Below, in pieces: positions 52,001 to 60,304 of a stretch of DNA of 64,000 nucleotides. Both the position numbers and the translations under genes were made by a program. The notes under the pieces were generated by a model, which saw nothing but the letters and a program-made list of their open reading frames with translations, did not search any database and was not told the DNA's origin. This stretch comes from Micromonospora arborensis (lineage in GTDB: Bacteria; Actinomycetota; Actinomycetes; Mycobacteriales; Micromonosporaceae): the NCBI RefSeq assembly GCF_003205615.1, contig NZ_PYBV01000019.1, positions 87,783 through 151,782 on the forward strand, given 5' to 3'. Each line of letters begins with the position of its first letter. Positions within the stretch are counted from its first letter, which is position 1.

Positions 52001-53491
52001 TCAGCCGTCCCGGTCGCGCGTCGCTCGGGATTCCACCAACGCGGCGAGCAGAGCGCCCACCGGCACGGTGGCGAAACCCACCCGGGTGTCACTCGCCCCG
52101 TACGGCAACCACAGCTCACCGTCGTGGATGACCGCCCCGCAGGAGTAGACGACGTTGGGCACGTAACCGTCCCGGTCGTTCTCGTCGGGCGACAGGAGCG
52201 CACCGGGAAGGCGCGCGACGACCCGCTCCGGTCGGTGCAGGTCGAGCAGGAGCGCGCCGATCGCGTACCGGCGCATCGGCCCGACACCGTGGGTGAGCAC
52301 GAGCCAGCCGGCGTCGGTCTCGATCGGAGACCCGCAGTTACCGACCTGGATCAACTCCCAACTGTCGCTCGGGGCGTGCAGCGGGGTCGGGGCCCTCCAG
52401 CGGTTCTCGCCGTCCAGGACGGTCAGGCCGATGGTCTCCCCGTCGGCACGGCACAACGCCAGGTGCCGGCCGCCGACGGTACGCGGGAACAGCGCGAGAC
52501 CCTTGTTACGGGCGCCCGGCCCCCGCATCGGGGTCATCTCGAAGCGGCGCAGGTCGTGGCTGACCAGTGCGCGGGTGGCGATGCTCCGGCCGTCGTAGGC
52601 GGTATAGGTGGCCCGGTACACCGGCCCGGACTCATCGACGAAGCGGACGAACCGCGAGTCCTCCATGCCACTGCTCTCGGCCGGGGTGGCCGGCCAGAGC
52701 ACCCGTTGGTGCAGGGCGGTGTCGGCGGGAAATGCCGTGGCGTAGCTACCGGCGTTGGTGCGCCGCAGTTGTTCGAGGGTGCCCAACCCGGTACTGCGAG
52801 AGAGCAGATCAGGTGGCAGATTGCCGAGCACCCGCTCGAAGGTGGCCTCGTCGTACCGCTCGGGCAGGGCGTCCAGCACGGTGGCGGTGACCTCGTTGTC
52901 GCAGTCCTCCTCGGCGAGGCCGGCAACGAGCAGGTCCCGACGGTGCCGTACGCCCGATCGTTGCCCCACGGTCAGCGGCCCGGCCCGGTCGGCGACAGTG
53001 AGCTGTCGCCCGGGTCCGAGGACCGCGGTGGCGAACCCGATGGACGACACGTGCCCCTCGCCGATCTGACGCAGACTGACCGCGACGCGTAGCTGCCCGG
53101 TGCCGAGATCCGTCTGGTCGGGGTGGGCCACCATCGACGGGTTGCAGAGGGCGGCGGCCTCGACGGCGTACTCGTGGCTGAAGTAGGCACCGACCAGCAG
53201 GCGGCTGGTGGGCGAGAGATCCCGGGCCCGGGCGGCCCGGTGCCGGACGAGATCGTAATGGTGGTGGAACGTGCCGGCCAGGTCGCGATGCCGGGTGCCG
53301 AAGCGGTCGAAGGTGTCCCGCAGCAACCGGCCGGTCTCCTCCTCGTCCAGGTGCGCGACCCGGTCGATGAGCGCCCGCGCCCGGGTGCGTACCACCGCGG
53401 CGTCCTCACCCGGGACGAAGAGCTTGACGATGACCCGACGTGGATCCGGGGTGAGCGTCACCTCCTGCCGGACGGCCAGACTCGGGGTCAC
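52001..53491 (-). CDS. GH130-like glycosidase/phosphorylase
   Basis: The 496-residue protein shows a five-bladed beta-propeller pattern of GH130-type beta-mannoside phosphorylases in its C-terminal ~330 residues: SSGMEDSRFVRF, YTAYDGRS, ARNKGLALFP, GSPIETDAGWLVLTHG, and GYVPNVVYSCGAV. The N-terminal ~160 residues are helical and less conserved. GTG 53491 forms a GTGA overlap with the preceding gene. It is the last gene of a leftward glycan operon, which suggests synthesis or turnover of a mannose-like oligosaccharide; the substrate is inferred. Confidence 0.78.
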   Translation of the reverse strand: MTPSLAVRQEVTLTPDPRRVIVKLFVPGEDAAVVRTRARALIDRVAHLDEEETGRLLRDTFDRFGTRHRDLAGTFHHHYDLVRHRAARARDLSPTSRLLVGAYFSHEYAVEAAALCNPSMVAHPDQTDLGTGQLRVAVSLRQIGEGHVSSIGFATAVLGPGRQLTVADRAGPLTVGQRSGVRHRRDLLVAGLAEEDCDNEVTATVLDALPERYDEATFERVLGNLPPDLLSRSTGLGTLEQLRRTNAGSYATAFPADTALHQRVLWPATPAESSGMEDSRFVRFVDESGPVYRATYTAYDGRSIATRALVSHDLRRFEMTPMRGPGARNKGLALFPRTVGGRHLALCRADGETIGLTVLDGENRWRAPTPLHAPSDSWELIQVGNCGSPIETDAGWLVLTHGVGPMRRYAIGALLLDLHRPERVVARLPGALLSPDENDRDGYVPNVVYSCGAVIHDGELWLPYGASDTRVGFATVPVGALLAALVESRATRDRDG

Positions 53492-54540
53492 GACCACCGC
53501 CGGGCGTGCTGCAGGGTGGAGACGAGTGCGAGGGTGGATTCGGCGCCCTGGTTGAGGTTGGGCCCGTGCGCGGTCAACCCGTCGTAGCCGCCGCCGGTCT
53601 CCGGATCCCACATCGGCGTGCCGAGGTCGTTGTCGCCGAGGAACCACCCGACCGCCTGCCGCACCCCGTCGTCCCACTGCGGATCGCCGGTGACCGTGGC
53701 CGCCGTGGCGCAGGCATCGGCGAACGCGGCGACCTCGATCGGCTGCTGGTCGTGGCGCAGCCGTACCGCGCCGTGCCGCCATCCCCGGACGGGTACGACC
53801 GACAGCCGCCCGTCGCGGAGCTGGACATCGCGCAACCAGGCCAACATCCGCAGACCGTCGTCGAGGGGTGGGCCACCCTCGCGCAGTTGACTGGCGACGA
53901 TGACCACCTCGGCGAGGGCCGCGCTGGCGTAGGTCAGCTCCTGCCGTGGCCACGGCCACCGTGGATCGGACCCCGCCGGGCCAACCGTGCTGGCCGCGTC
54001 CGACAGCAGGGACGCGGCGGCGACGTGGCCCGGGTGCCGACGGAGCACCTCGGCCGCGCCCAGCCCGGCGAAAGCCATCGCGTGCGGGAACCTGGTGCGC
54101 CGGGTGGCACCCCGGCTAAACGCGACGAGCGCCTCCTCCCGTACCCAGGGGGCGGGGCTGCGGGCGACGGCCGTGCCCAGGCCCCACAGCGCCCGACCCC
54201 ACCAGTCGCCGAGCCCTGGTTCGTCGGCCCAGCGCCGGTCGTGCCCGAGCCGGTTGTGGAAGGCGCCACCGGCGTCCTGCGCATGGGTCAGGAATGCGAG
54301 ATAGCGCTCGGCGAGCCGGAGCAGCTCCTCGCTCGGCTCCGGCTCGCGGCTGATGACGACCAGGCCACGGGCCACGTCGTCGGTGCAGTAGCCGTGCTCG
54401 CGGCGGACGATGGCGTGCCGGGCATGCTCGAACAGACCTGTGTCGTCGCTCAACCGAGCCAGGTGCGCGAAGCTCGGCGCGGGTGCCGTCACCCAGCGCC
54501 CACGCGTTGGCGTCCGGGGGCGGCCGGCGATCGCGGTCAC
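53488..54540 (-). CDS. Alpha/alpha-barrel carbohydrate-active protein
   Basis: The 350-residue protein is mostly helical with repeating helix pairs (DDVARGLVVISRE, GLGDWWGRALWGLGTAVAR, ASAALAEVVIVASQLREGG, PIEVAAFADACATAA), as in alpha/alpha-toroid glycosidases and epimerases. A late Asp/Gly-rich region (WDPETGGGYDGL) and Glu (NLNQGAESTLALV) could be catalytic. Such proteins are often found fused to or beside GT4 glycosyltransferases. GTG 54540 overlaps the upstream glycosyltransferase stop (GTGA). The reaction is unknown. Confidence 0.7.
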   Translation of the reverse strand: MTAIAGRPRTPTRGRWVTAPAPSFAHLARLSDDTGLFEHARHAIVRREHGYCTDDVARGLVVISREPEPSEELLRLAERYLAFLTHAQDAGGAFHNRLGHDRRWADEPGLGDWWGRALWGLGTAVARSPAPWVREEALVAFSRGATRRTRFPHAMAFAGLGAAEVLRRHPGHVAAASLLSDAASTVGPAGSDPRWPWPRQELTYASAALAEVVIVASQLREGGPPLDDGLRMLAWLRDVQLRDGRLSVVPVRGWRHGAVRLRHDQQPIEVAAFADACATAATVTGDPQWDDGVRQAVGWFLGDNDLGTPMWDPETGGGYDGLTAHGPNLNQGAESTLALVSTLQHARRWS

Positions 54541-55673
54541 GCCGGCACCGCGCTGACGGCAGGCGAGCGGGCGGCCGTGAGCTCTTCGGCGAGCGTGCCG
54601 TACCGGGCCGCCACCGCCGGCCAGCGCAAATGCGCGGCCAGCGGGCGAACCCGGCCTGCCAACCGGGCGGTCAGGCCCGGTTCGGTCAGGACCCGCCGGA
54701 TCGCCACGGCCAGCGCCGCCGGGTTCTGGTGGGGTACGACCAGTCCCGGACCACCGGTCAGCAACTCGACCGCGTGCGGGAACGCCGTCGCCACGACGGG
54801 CACCCCGGCGGCGACCGCTTCGATGAGTACGCCGGAGGTGACCTGTTCGCGGGAGTCGTAGGGCAGGACGACCACGTCCGCGGAGCGGATCAGAAGGCCC
54901 AACGCCTCCTGGTCGTGGTAGACGTCCTGGTAGTCGACGGCGTGCGCGACGCCCAACTGGGCGCCGAGCTGGTGCAACCCGGCCCGGTACGACTCGCCGT
55001 GCTGCTCGATCACCTTCGGATGGGTCCGCCCGGCCACCGTGTAGGTCGGCGTCGGTTCGAGATCCTGCAACCGCGCGAGGGCCCGCAACGACCACTCGAT
55101 GCCCTTGCCGGGGCCGAGCAGCCCCCAGGTCAGCAGGTGCGGGCGGGTACGCCGCTCGACCGGTACGCCGGCAAGCTCGGCGGCACCGTGCGGGATGACC
55201 GTCACCTTGCTCGCCGTGACGGCGTACCCGACGAGCAGCCGGTCGCGGGCGGTGTCGGTCATCGTGACGACCGCCCCGGCGGCGGCCACGATCTGCTCCA
55301 ACAGGGACTTCTGTCGGGCGGAGGGCTGCCGGAGCACGGTGTGCAGGACCACGATCGTCGGCACGGTGAGCCGCCGCAGCAGAGGCAGGACGTCCTCGCC
55401 GTCGCTGCCGGGGTAGATGCCGTACTCGTGCTGGACGATCGCCACGTCGAAGGCGTTCAGGGCAGCCGCCGCGTCCCGCCAGCCGGCCGGGGTACGCGCC
55501 GACCAGGTGTGCACGACCCCGGGCACCGGCCGTTGGTCGTCGCCGTGGTCGGTGACCCGGACGATGCCACCGTGTGTGCCGTCGGCGGTCAACTGGGCGG
55601 CGAGGGCGGAGTTGAAGGTGGCCAGTCCGCACCGGGTCGGTGGGTGGGTGCTGAGGAATCCGTAGCTGGGCAT
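54537..55673 (-). CDS. Glycosyltransferase family 4 (GT-B)
   Basis: The 378-residue GT-B enzyme has an N-terminal acceptor domain (STHPPTRCGLATFNSALA, QHEYGIYPG) and a C-terminal nucleotide-sugar domain with LLGPGKGIEWSLRAL, ADVVVLPYDSREQVTSGVL, and the E-x7-E element in VLIEAVAAGVPVVAT. This is typical of GT4 retaining transferases using NDP-sugars. It precedes the alpha/alpha-barrel and GH130-like genes with 4-bp overlaps. A 103-base gap separates it from the other GT4 gene. Confidence 0.88.
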   Translation of the reverse strand: MPSYGFLSTHPPTRCGLATFNSALAAQLTADGTHGGIVRVTDHGDDQRPVPGVVHTWSARTPAGWRDAAAALNAFDVAIVQHEYGIYPGSDGEDVLPLLRRLTVPTIVVLHTVLRQPSARQKSLLEQIVAAAGAVVTMTDTARDRLLVGYAVTASKVTVIPHGAAELAGVPVERRTRPHLLTWGLLGPGKGIEWSLRALARLQDLEPTPTYTVAGRTHPKVIEQHGESYRAGLHQLGAQLGVAHAVDYQDVYHDQEALGLLIRSADVVVLPYDSREQVTSGVLIEAVAAGVPVVATAFPHAVELLTGGPGLVVPHQNPAALAVAIRRVLTEPGLTARLAGRVRPLAAHLRWPAVAARYGTLAEELTAARSPAVSAVPA

Positions 55674-55776
55674 GAAACTCGGGCCTTCCGGTTGTCGGCC
55701 GGCCCCGAACAGGGGCGAGCCTCACGCGGGGACGGCGCACACCGGTCAGCGTGTGTGACCGGCGTGGCGGGGTGGT

Positions 55777-56781
55777 TCAGCCGTGGACGAGGTGGTCGTA
55801 GACCGCGAGATAGTCGGTGACCATCCGGTCCGCGCTGAAGCGCTGCTGAGCCCGCGCCCGGCACTCGGACCGATCGAGGCCGGCGACCCGGGTGACCGCG
55901 TCGACGGCCTGGTCGACGGTGTGGACGAGGAAGCCCGTCACGCCGTCGTCGACGACCTCCGGCATGGACCCCCGCTTGTAGGCGACGACCGGAGTGCCGC
56001 AGACCATCGACTCCACCACCGACAACCCGAACGGCTCGTCGAAGGCGATCGGGTGCAACAGAGCGGTGCTGTCTCCCAGCACCTCGGCACGCCGCCGCGG
56101 GCCCACCGACCCGAGGAAGACGACCTGATCGCCGTCGATGTGCGGAGCCACCTGTTCGGCGAAGTACCGCTCGTCCTGCACGATCCCGCAGATGGTCAGG
56201 GGTCGGCCGGCGGCGCGGGCGATCTCGATCGCGGTGTGGGTGCCCTTGTCGGGGTGGATCCGGCCGAAGGCCGCCAGCCCAGGGCCGGCGTCGCTGCTGA
56301 ACGGCAGCCCGCCGAGGTCGACGCCGTGATGCACCGTGGCGACGTAGTCGAGCTCAGGCGCCCGGTCCGCGTCGGAGATCGACACGTACGACGAGCGGGC
56401 GCGGGCGTAGGCGGGCAGGATCCCCGCGCCGGAGAAGCCGTGCACTGTGGTCAGCAGCGGAGCGTCGCAGTGCTCCGCGAACGCCAGCGGCAGCCAGTCG
56501 AGGTGGCTGTGCACCAGATCGAACTGCGCCGAACGGGCCATCGCGTGGGAGACGTGCAGCGCCTCCCAGACTCGACCGTCCAGGTCCGGGTCGTCCGCGT
56601 ACCCCCGGGGGCAGACTCCGTCGAGCTGGGCGGAGGTGACGGAGTCCAGTGTCGCGAAGAGCGTCACGTCGACGCCGCGGCTGGCCAGCCCTTCGGCGAG
56701 CAGGCCGGTCACCTGCTCCCACGGCCCGTAGTGGTGCGGGGGCGTACGCCAGGCGATCGGTCCGAGCAGCGCAACCCTCAC
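55777..56781 (-). CDS. Glycosyltransferase family 4 (GT-B)
   Basis: The 334-residue protein begins VALLGPIAWRTPPHHYGPWE, typical of MshA-like/GT4 acceptor domains. It also has FDLVHSHLDWLPLAFA, AFGRIHPDKGTHTAIEIARA (donor-site Lys), and the EPFGLSVVESMVCGTPVVAY E-x7-E motif. Only one hydrophobic patch is present, so it acts in the cytosol. ATG 56781 overlaps a 57-residue upstream gene by 4 bp. Confidence 0.9.
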   Translation of the reverse strand: MRVALLGPIAWRTPPHHYGPWEQVTGLLAEGLASRGVDVTLFATLDSVTSAQLDGVCPRGYADDPDLDGRVWEALHVSHAMARSAQFDLVHSHLDWLPLAFAEHCDAPLLTTVHGFSGAGILPAYARARSSYVSISDADRAPELDYVATVHHGVDLGGLPFSSDAGPGLAAFGRIHPDKGTHTAIEIARAAGRPLTICGIVQDERYFAEQVAPHIDGDQVVFLGSVGPRRRAEVLGDSTALLHPIAFDEPFGLSVVESMVCGTPVVAYKRGSMPEVVDDGVTGFLVHTVDQAVDAVTRVAGLDRSECRARAQQRFSADRMVTDYLAVYDHLVHG

Positions 56782-56951
56782 GGGGATGGCGCGTCGGCGA
56801 GATCAGCCGGGTCGAGGTGCAGGGTGGCGAGCAGCCCGGTGTGCTTGGCCGGGTCCACCCGCTCGGGCAGTTCGCGCTCGACCCAGTCGGCCCTGGCCTG
56901 CTGGCCCCGGTCGCGGAGTGCGCTGACGATCCTGTGCCTGGCGATCCTCAT
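56778..56951 (-). CDS. 57-residue protein coupled to the glycosyltransferase gene
   Basis: A short gene starts at ATG 56951 behind AGGGGAG and ends in TGA at 56778-56780, overlapping the GT4 start by 4 bp (ATGA). The product starts MRIARHRIVSALRDRGQQAR and contains WVERELPERVDP and HTGLLATLHLDPADL. The good ribosome site, coupling and coding-like composition argue it is real. It resembles small proteins often found before GT4 operons in Micromonospora-like genomes. Function is unknown. Confidence 0.7.
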   Translation of the reverse strand: MRIARHRIVSALRDRGQQARADWVERELPERVDPAKHTGLLATLHLDPADLADAPSP

Positions 56952-57387
56952 CTGGTGCTCCCCTGGTTAAGGCGTTCAGAACGATCATTCGCACAGACAG
57001 CGGTGTGAACGCTTGTCGCATCCGGACCACCAGCCGTCCCGGCCGCGACGAGCGGCGAATCCGACGGCTGGGAGGGTGGTCGGCGATCAACCAACACGAC
57101 CAGTACGTCGCGGCGATGGGGATGACGATCGATAACGCCCCTGATGGGCTGGTGGCGACGGCGTCTGGCGGCCACCGGGATCCCGGGCGACCTGTTCACC
57201 GTACGCCCTCGCGGTGCACGGCCGCACATCCACCGGCAGCCGGGGCTGCCGGAACCCGGCTCGTCGTCGCCCCGGTCCAGCGGCACGGCCGGATCCGGCC
57301 CCCCGCGGGGCCAGGCAGTGACTTTGCCCGATTTTCGGGCGAAACCTCACTAGCATGGAGAGCCCGGGACGCGTAGGCGGGCACCTG
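56952..57387. other. Divergent intergenic region
   Basis: About 430 bases lie between the leftward glycan operon and the rightward LtrA gene. TTGCCC at 57324-57329 and TAGCAT at 57351-57356 could be the LtrA promoter, although the spacing (21) is long. Short open frames here lack support. Confidence 0.35.
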
Positions 57388-58569
57388 ATGACGACCGACC
57401 AAGCGGTAGGGCTGGCCCGCGAAGATGAGGGACCCCAGCGGGCGACCCTGCTGGAACTCTTCCTCGACCTGGTGTTCGTCGCCGCACTCGCCCTGACCTC
57501 GCGCACCCTGGCACAACGTCTCGACTGGGTCGGGGTCTTCGAGACCGCGGTGCTGCTGATGGCGATCTGGTGGGTGTGGGCCGCGAGCACGCTGGCGACC
57601 GAGCTTCACCACACCCACCGACCCCCGATCTTCGCCACGACGGTCTGGGTCATGTTCGGGACGATTCTGATGGCGGGGGCGCTGCCCAAAGCCTTCGCCG
57701 AGCACGGTCTGGTGTTCGCGGGCGCGTACGTGGCGATCCAGATGGGGCGTGGCGTCGTCCTCGTCACCGCGCTGGCCGACCCATCGGCGCGACAACGCTC
57801 GAATCGACTTCTCTTCTGGAACTGCGTGTCCGCCGTGCCGTGGCTCGCCGGCGCCTTCGTGACCGGTCCGGCGCGGGGCCTGCTGTGGGCCGCCGCGCTC
57901 GCCGTCGACTACGGGGCGGCCCTGTTCCGTTACCCCACGCCGAGGATCGGTCGGCTGCCCACACCTCAGTACGCGGTGGCAGCCGACCACTTGGCGGAGC
58001 GCTACCAGCAGATCTTCACGCTCGCCCTCGGCGATCTCATTCTCGTCATCACCCTCACCTACGCCGCCGACGACCTGACGATCCAGCGCACGGCGGCACT
58101 CCTGATCGGGTTCGCCACGACCGTGCTGTTGTGGCAGGTCTACGTGCACCGCGCCGGGGCCTTGTTGAAGGCCGCCATCGAGGCCTCCCGGGACCCGGGC
58201 GGTTTCGTGCGGTCCGCGCCCAACACCCATCTGCTCATGGTGGCTGGCGTGGTGGCCGCCTCCGCCGGCTTCGAAGCCGTCATCGACCACCCCACTGCGG
58301 AGACGTCGCCCTGGCTGGTCGGCGTCATCCTCGGCGGGCCGGCATTGTTCCTGCTTGGACGCGCCCGGTTCGAGTACGAGGTGTTCAGCCGCGTCTCGCC
58401 CTCCCGACTGGTCGCACTGCTCGTGCTGGCGGTCCTGGGACCCGCCCTGCTGCTCACCCCCGCGCTGGTGGCTGGCCTCGCCGCCACTCTCGTACTCGCC
58501 GGGATTGCCGTCACGGACAGCATCCGGGCCCGTGGCAGCCCACCCGAACCACCGATGCCCTCGACGTAG
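57388..58569 (+). CDS. ltrA: LtrA family membrane protein
   Basis: The 393-residue protein has about 12 hydrophobic helices and the LtrA signature near its N-terminus (ATLLELFLDLVFVAALALTS), plus WWVWAASTLATELH and ERYQQIFTLALGDLIL. LtrA was named for low-temperature growth in Listeria; the biochemical activity is not known. ATG 57388 is chosen behind GGCGGGC. The in-frame ATG at 57355 lies on the possible -10 element. It converges with the oxidoreductase gene 7 bases downstream. Confidence 0.88.
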   Translation: MTTDQAVGLAREDEGPQRATLLELFLDLVFVAALALTSRTLAQRLDWVGVFETAVLLMAIWWVWAASTLATELHHTHRPPIFATTVWVMFGTILMAGALPKAFAEHGLVFAGAYVAIQMGRGVVLVTALADPSARQRSNRLLFWNCVSAVPWLAGAFVTGPARGLLWAAALAVDYGAALFRYPTPRIGRLPTPQYAVAADHLAERYQQIFTLALGDLILVITLTYAADDLTIQRTAALLIGFATTVLLWQVYVHRAGALLKAAIEASRDPGGFVRSAPNTHLLMVAGVVAASAGFEAVIDHPTAETSPWLVGVILGGPALFLLGRARFEYEVFSRVSPSRLVALLVLAVLGPALLLTPALVAGLAATLVLAGIAVTDSIRARGSPPEPPMPST

Positions 58570-58576
58570 TCGGAGG

Positions 58577-59608
58577 TCAGGGCTCCAACACCACCTTGCC
58601 CGCTCGACTGCGCGTCTCGGCGAACACCAGTGCGGCAGTGACCTCGCTGAGCGGGTAGCGGGCGGCGATCTGCGGCACGATCACTCCTTGCCGCAAGAGG
58701 TCGAGCACGATGCCGAGGTCGGTGCGCAGGCGACGCCGGAACGCGGCGCGGCGGGTGAGCTGACCGGCCCAGAAGTTGTAGAAACCGGCCCGGTGCCCGT
58801 TCGGTAGCGCGTTCCAGGTGTAGAGGCGGGTCAGCAGCTTCACGAAGACCCACACGACCGACTGGGCGGAGCCCAGGGCACCGGCGTTGCCGTAGACGAC
58901 CAGCTTGCCACCGGGGGCGAGCAGGCCGTACGAGGTGCGTACTCCCGGGCCGGCGACCGGGTCGAAGACGGCGTCGACACCGCCCGGCGACAGCGCTCGG
59001 ATGCGTGCGACCAGGTCCGGGTCGCGGTAGTCCACCGGTTCGACGCCGAGTTCGCGCAGCGCGGCGTGATGCCGTGCGGTCGCGGTACCGATGACCCGCA
59101 GGCCGAGGTGGCGGCCGAGTTGAACCAGCACCGTTCCGACGCCGCCGTTCGCCCCGTGCACGAGGATGGTCTGCCCGGCCCGCAGGTTGGCGCCCTGCAG
59201 CATCTGCCACGCGGTCACCCCGTTGACGACGACGGTCTCGGCGGCCGCGGGATCCAGGTCCGCGGGTACGGGGGTCAGGACATCGATGTCGACAAGCGCG
59301 TGAGTGGCCCAGCCGCCGGTCTTGGTGACCGCCGCGACCCGGGTGCCGACAATCGATTCGTCGCCGTCGGGACCGACCGCCCGGACCCTGCCAACCAGGT
59401 CGTAGCCGGGCACGAACGGGAACTTCGGCTGGCCGGGGTAGCGGTCGCGGCGCATCTGCTGCTCGGCGTACGAGATGCCGGTGGCCTCGACCTCGACGAG
59501 CGCATGCCCCCGGGTGGGGACGGGCATGGCGCGTCGGTGCAGTTGGAGTCCGTGCGGCTCCACCACGCCGGGCAGCACCACTTCGGTGATCATCGTGTCG
59601 GTCGTCAT
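58577..59608 (-). CDS. Zinc-independent MDR-type quinone oxidoreductase
   Basis: The 343-residue medium-chain dehydrogenase/reductase has GYDLVGRVRAVGPD, the NADPH-binding VHGANGGVGTVLVQLGRHL, and AETVVVNGVTAWQML. The catalytic-zinc Cys/His set is absent, which fits quinone oxidoreductase-like enzymes. ATG 59608 has AAGGAG 8 bases before it. Its promoter carries the same 16-bp operator as the TetR gene upstream, so it is probably the main target of that repressor. Confidence 0.88.
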   Translation of the reverse strand: MTTDTMITEVVLPGVVEPHGLQLHRRAMPVPTRGHALVEVEATGISYAEQQMRRDRYPGQPKFPFVPGYDLVGRVRAVGPDGDESIVGTRVAAVTKTGGWATHALVDIDVLTPVPADLDPAAAETVVVNGVTAWQMLQGANLRAGQTILVHGANGGVGTVLVQLGRHLGLRVIGTATARHHAALRELGVEPVDYRDPDLVARIRALSPGGVDAVFDPVAGPGVRTSYGLLAPGGKLVVYGNAGALGSAQSVVWVFVKLLTRLYTWNALPNGHRAGFYNFWAGQLTRRAAFRRRLRTDLGIVLDLLRQGVIVPQIAARYPLSEVTAALVFAETRSRAGKVVLEP

Positions 59609-59625
59609 CGGGTACTCCTTTGTTT

Positions 59626-59641
59626 GTAAGTGTGCACTCAC
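59626..59641 (-). promoter_or_regulatory. TetR operator copy 1 (oxidoreductase promoter)
   Basis: GTAAGTGTGCACTCAC, a near-palindrome of GTnAGTG-nn-CACTnAC form, occurs 18-33 bases before the oxidoreductase start. An identical 16-mer lies just upstream of the TetR gene (60245-60260). Confidence 0.8.
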
Positions 59642-59697
59642 ACACTTATCGAGGCCAAAAGGTGGGCCGCTGTCGCGGCCCAGGGTCGGCGGTCGGG

Positions 59698-60240
59698 TCA
59701 GGGGTGGCGGATGCCGGCGATCAGCGCGCGCGCCCACGGCTCGGGCACCTGCTCCAGGCCGGCGGTCACGATCAGATGGCAGAGCTGGCCGTACGCGAAG
59801 AACTGCTGCACCTGCGCGTCGCTGGCGCCGGCCCGGTCCTGCACGAAGGTCGCGACCCGGCGGTAGCCAGCCCGCACCGCCTCGGCGATCTCGGGAATGT
59901 CCGTGACGGCCTGGGCCTGGACCTGGAAGAGCAGCAGATCGCGGTCGGCGATCAACTCGGCGTAGGCACCGCCCATCGCGTCGAGGATTTCCTCCGGGCT
60001 GGCGCCCGCGGCACGCTCGGCCCCCTCCTCGATCGCGAGGGCGATCCGTTCGAAGCACGCGCCGGCGGCGGCCACGAACAGGCCGAGCTTGCCGGAGAAG
60101 AGCCGGAAGACGTACGCCTCGGAGATGCCGGCGGCAGCGGCCACGGTGGTGACCGGGGTGGCGTGGAAGCCGGTTCGCGCGAACGCCGACACTGCGGCGT
60201 TCAGGACAGTGACCCGGCGGGCCTCGGCGGTCGATCGCAT
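59698..60240 (-). CDS. TetR-family transcriptional repressor
   Basis: The 180-residue protein has the TetR DNA-binding domain (about 5-52): VLNAAVSAFARTGFHATPVT, then HTH VAAAAGISEAYVFRLFSGKL. A helical ligand-binding domain follows with LLLFQVQAQAVTDIPEI. ATG 60240 is only 4 bases from its own operator, leaving no room for a ribosome site. Leaderless translation or a slightly upstream GTG is possible. It sits upstream of the oxidoreductase gene in the same direction, and both promoters carry the same site. Confidence 0.9.
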   Translation of the reverse strand: MRSTAEARRVTVLNAAVSAFARTGFHATPVTTVAAAAGISEAYVFRLFSGKLGLFVAAAGACFERIALAIEEGAERAAGASPEEILDAMGGAYAELIADRDLLLFQVQAQAVTDIPEIAEAVRAGYRRVATFVQDRAGASDAQVQQFFAYGQLCHLIVTAGLEQVPEPWARALIAGIRHP

Positions 60241-60244
60241 GTAT

Positions 60245-60260
60245 GTAAGTGTGCACTCAC
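60245..60260 (-). promoter_or_regulatory. TetR operator copy 2 (tetR promoter)
   Basis: GTAAGTGTGCACTCAC is exactly the same 16-mer as at 59626-59641, in the same orientation, immediately before the TetR start codon. This placement fits autorepression. Confidence 0.8.
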
Positions 60261-60304
60261 AAACTAGAGCCGTCAAGCCAGCCGGAACAGGAGAGCTTGG
60301 CTTC

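Noticed and set aside
53488..55740. 750-residue fusion of glycosyltransferase region and alpha/alpha-barrel protein
   Set aside because: The upstream part is the wrong frame of the GT4 gene. GTG 54540 with a GTGA overlap starts the real protein.
57005..57376. 123-codon frame upstream of ltrA
   Set aside because: No ribosome site, mixed composition and overlap with the probable promoter.
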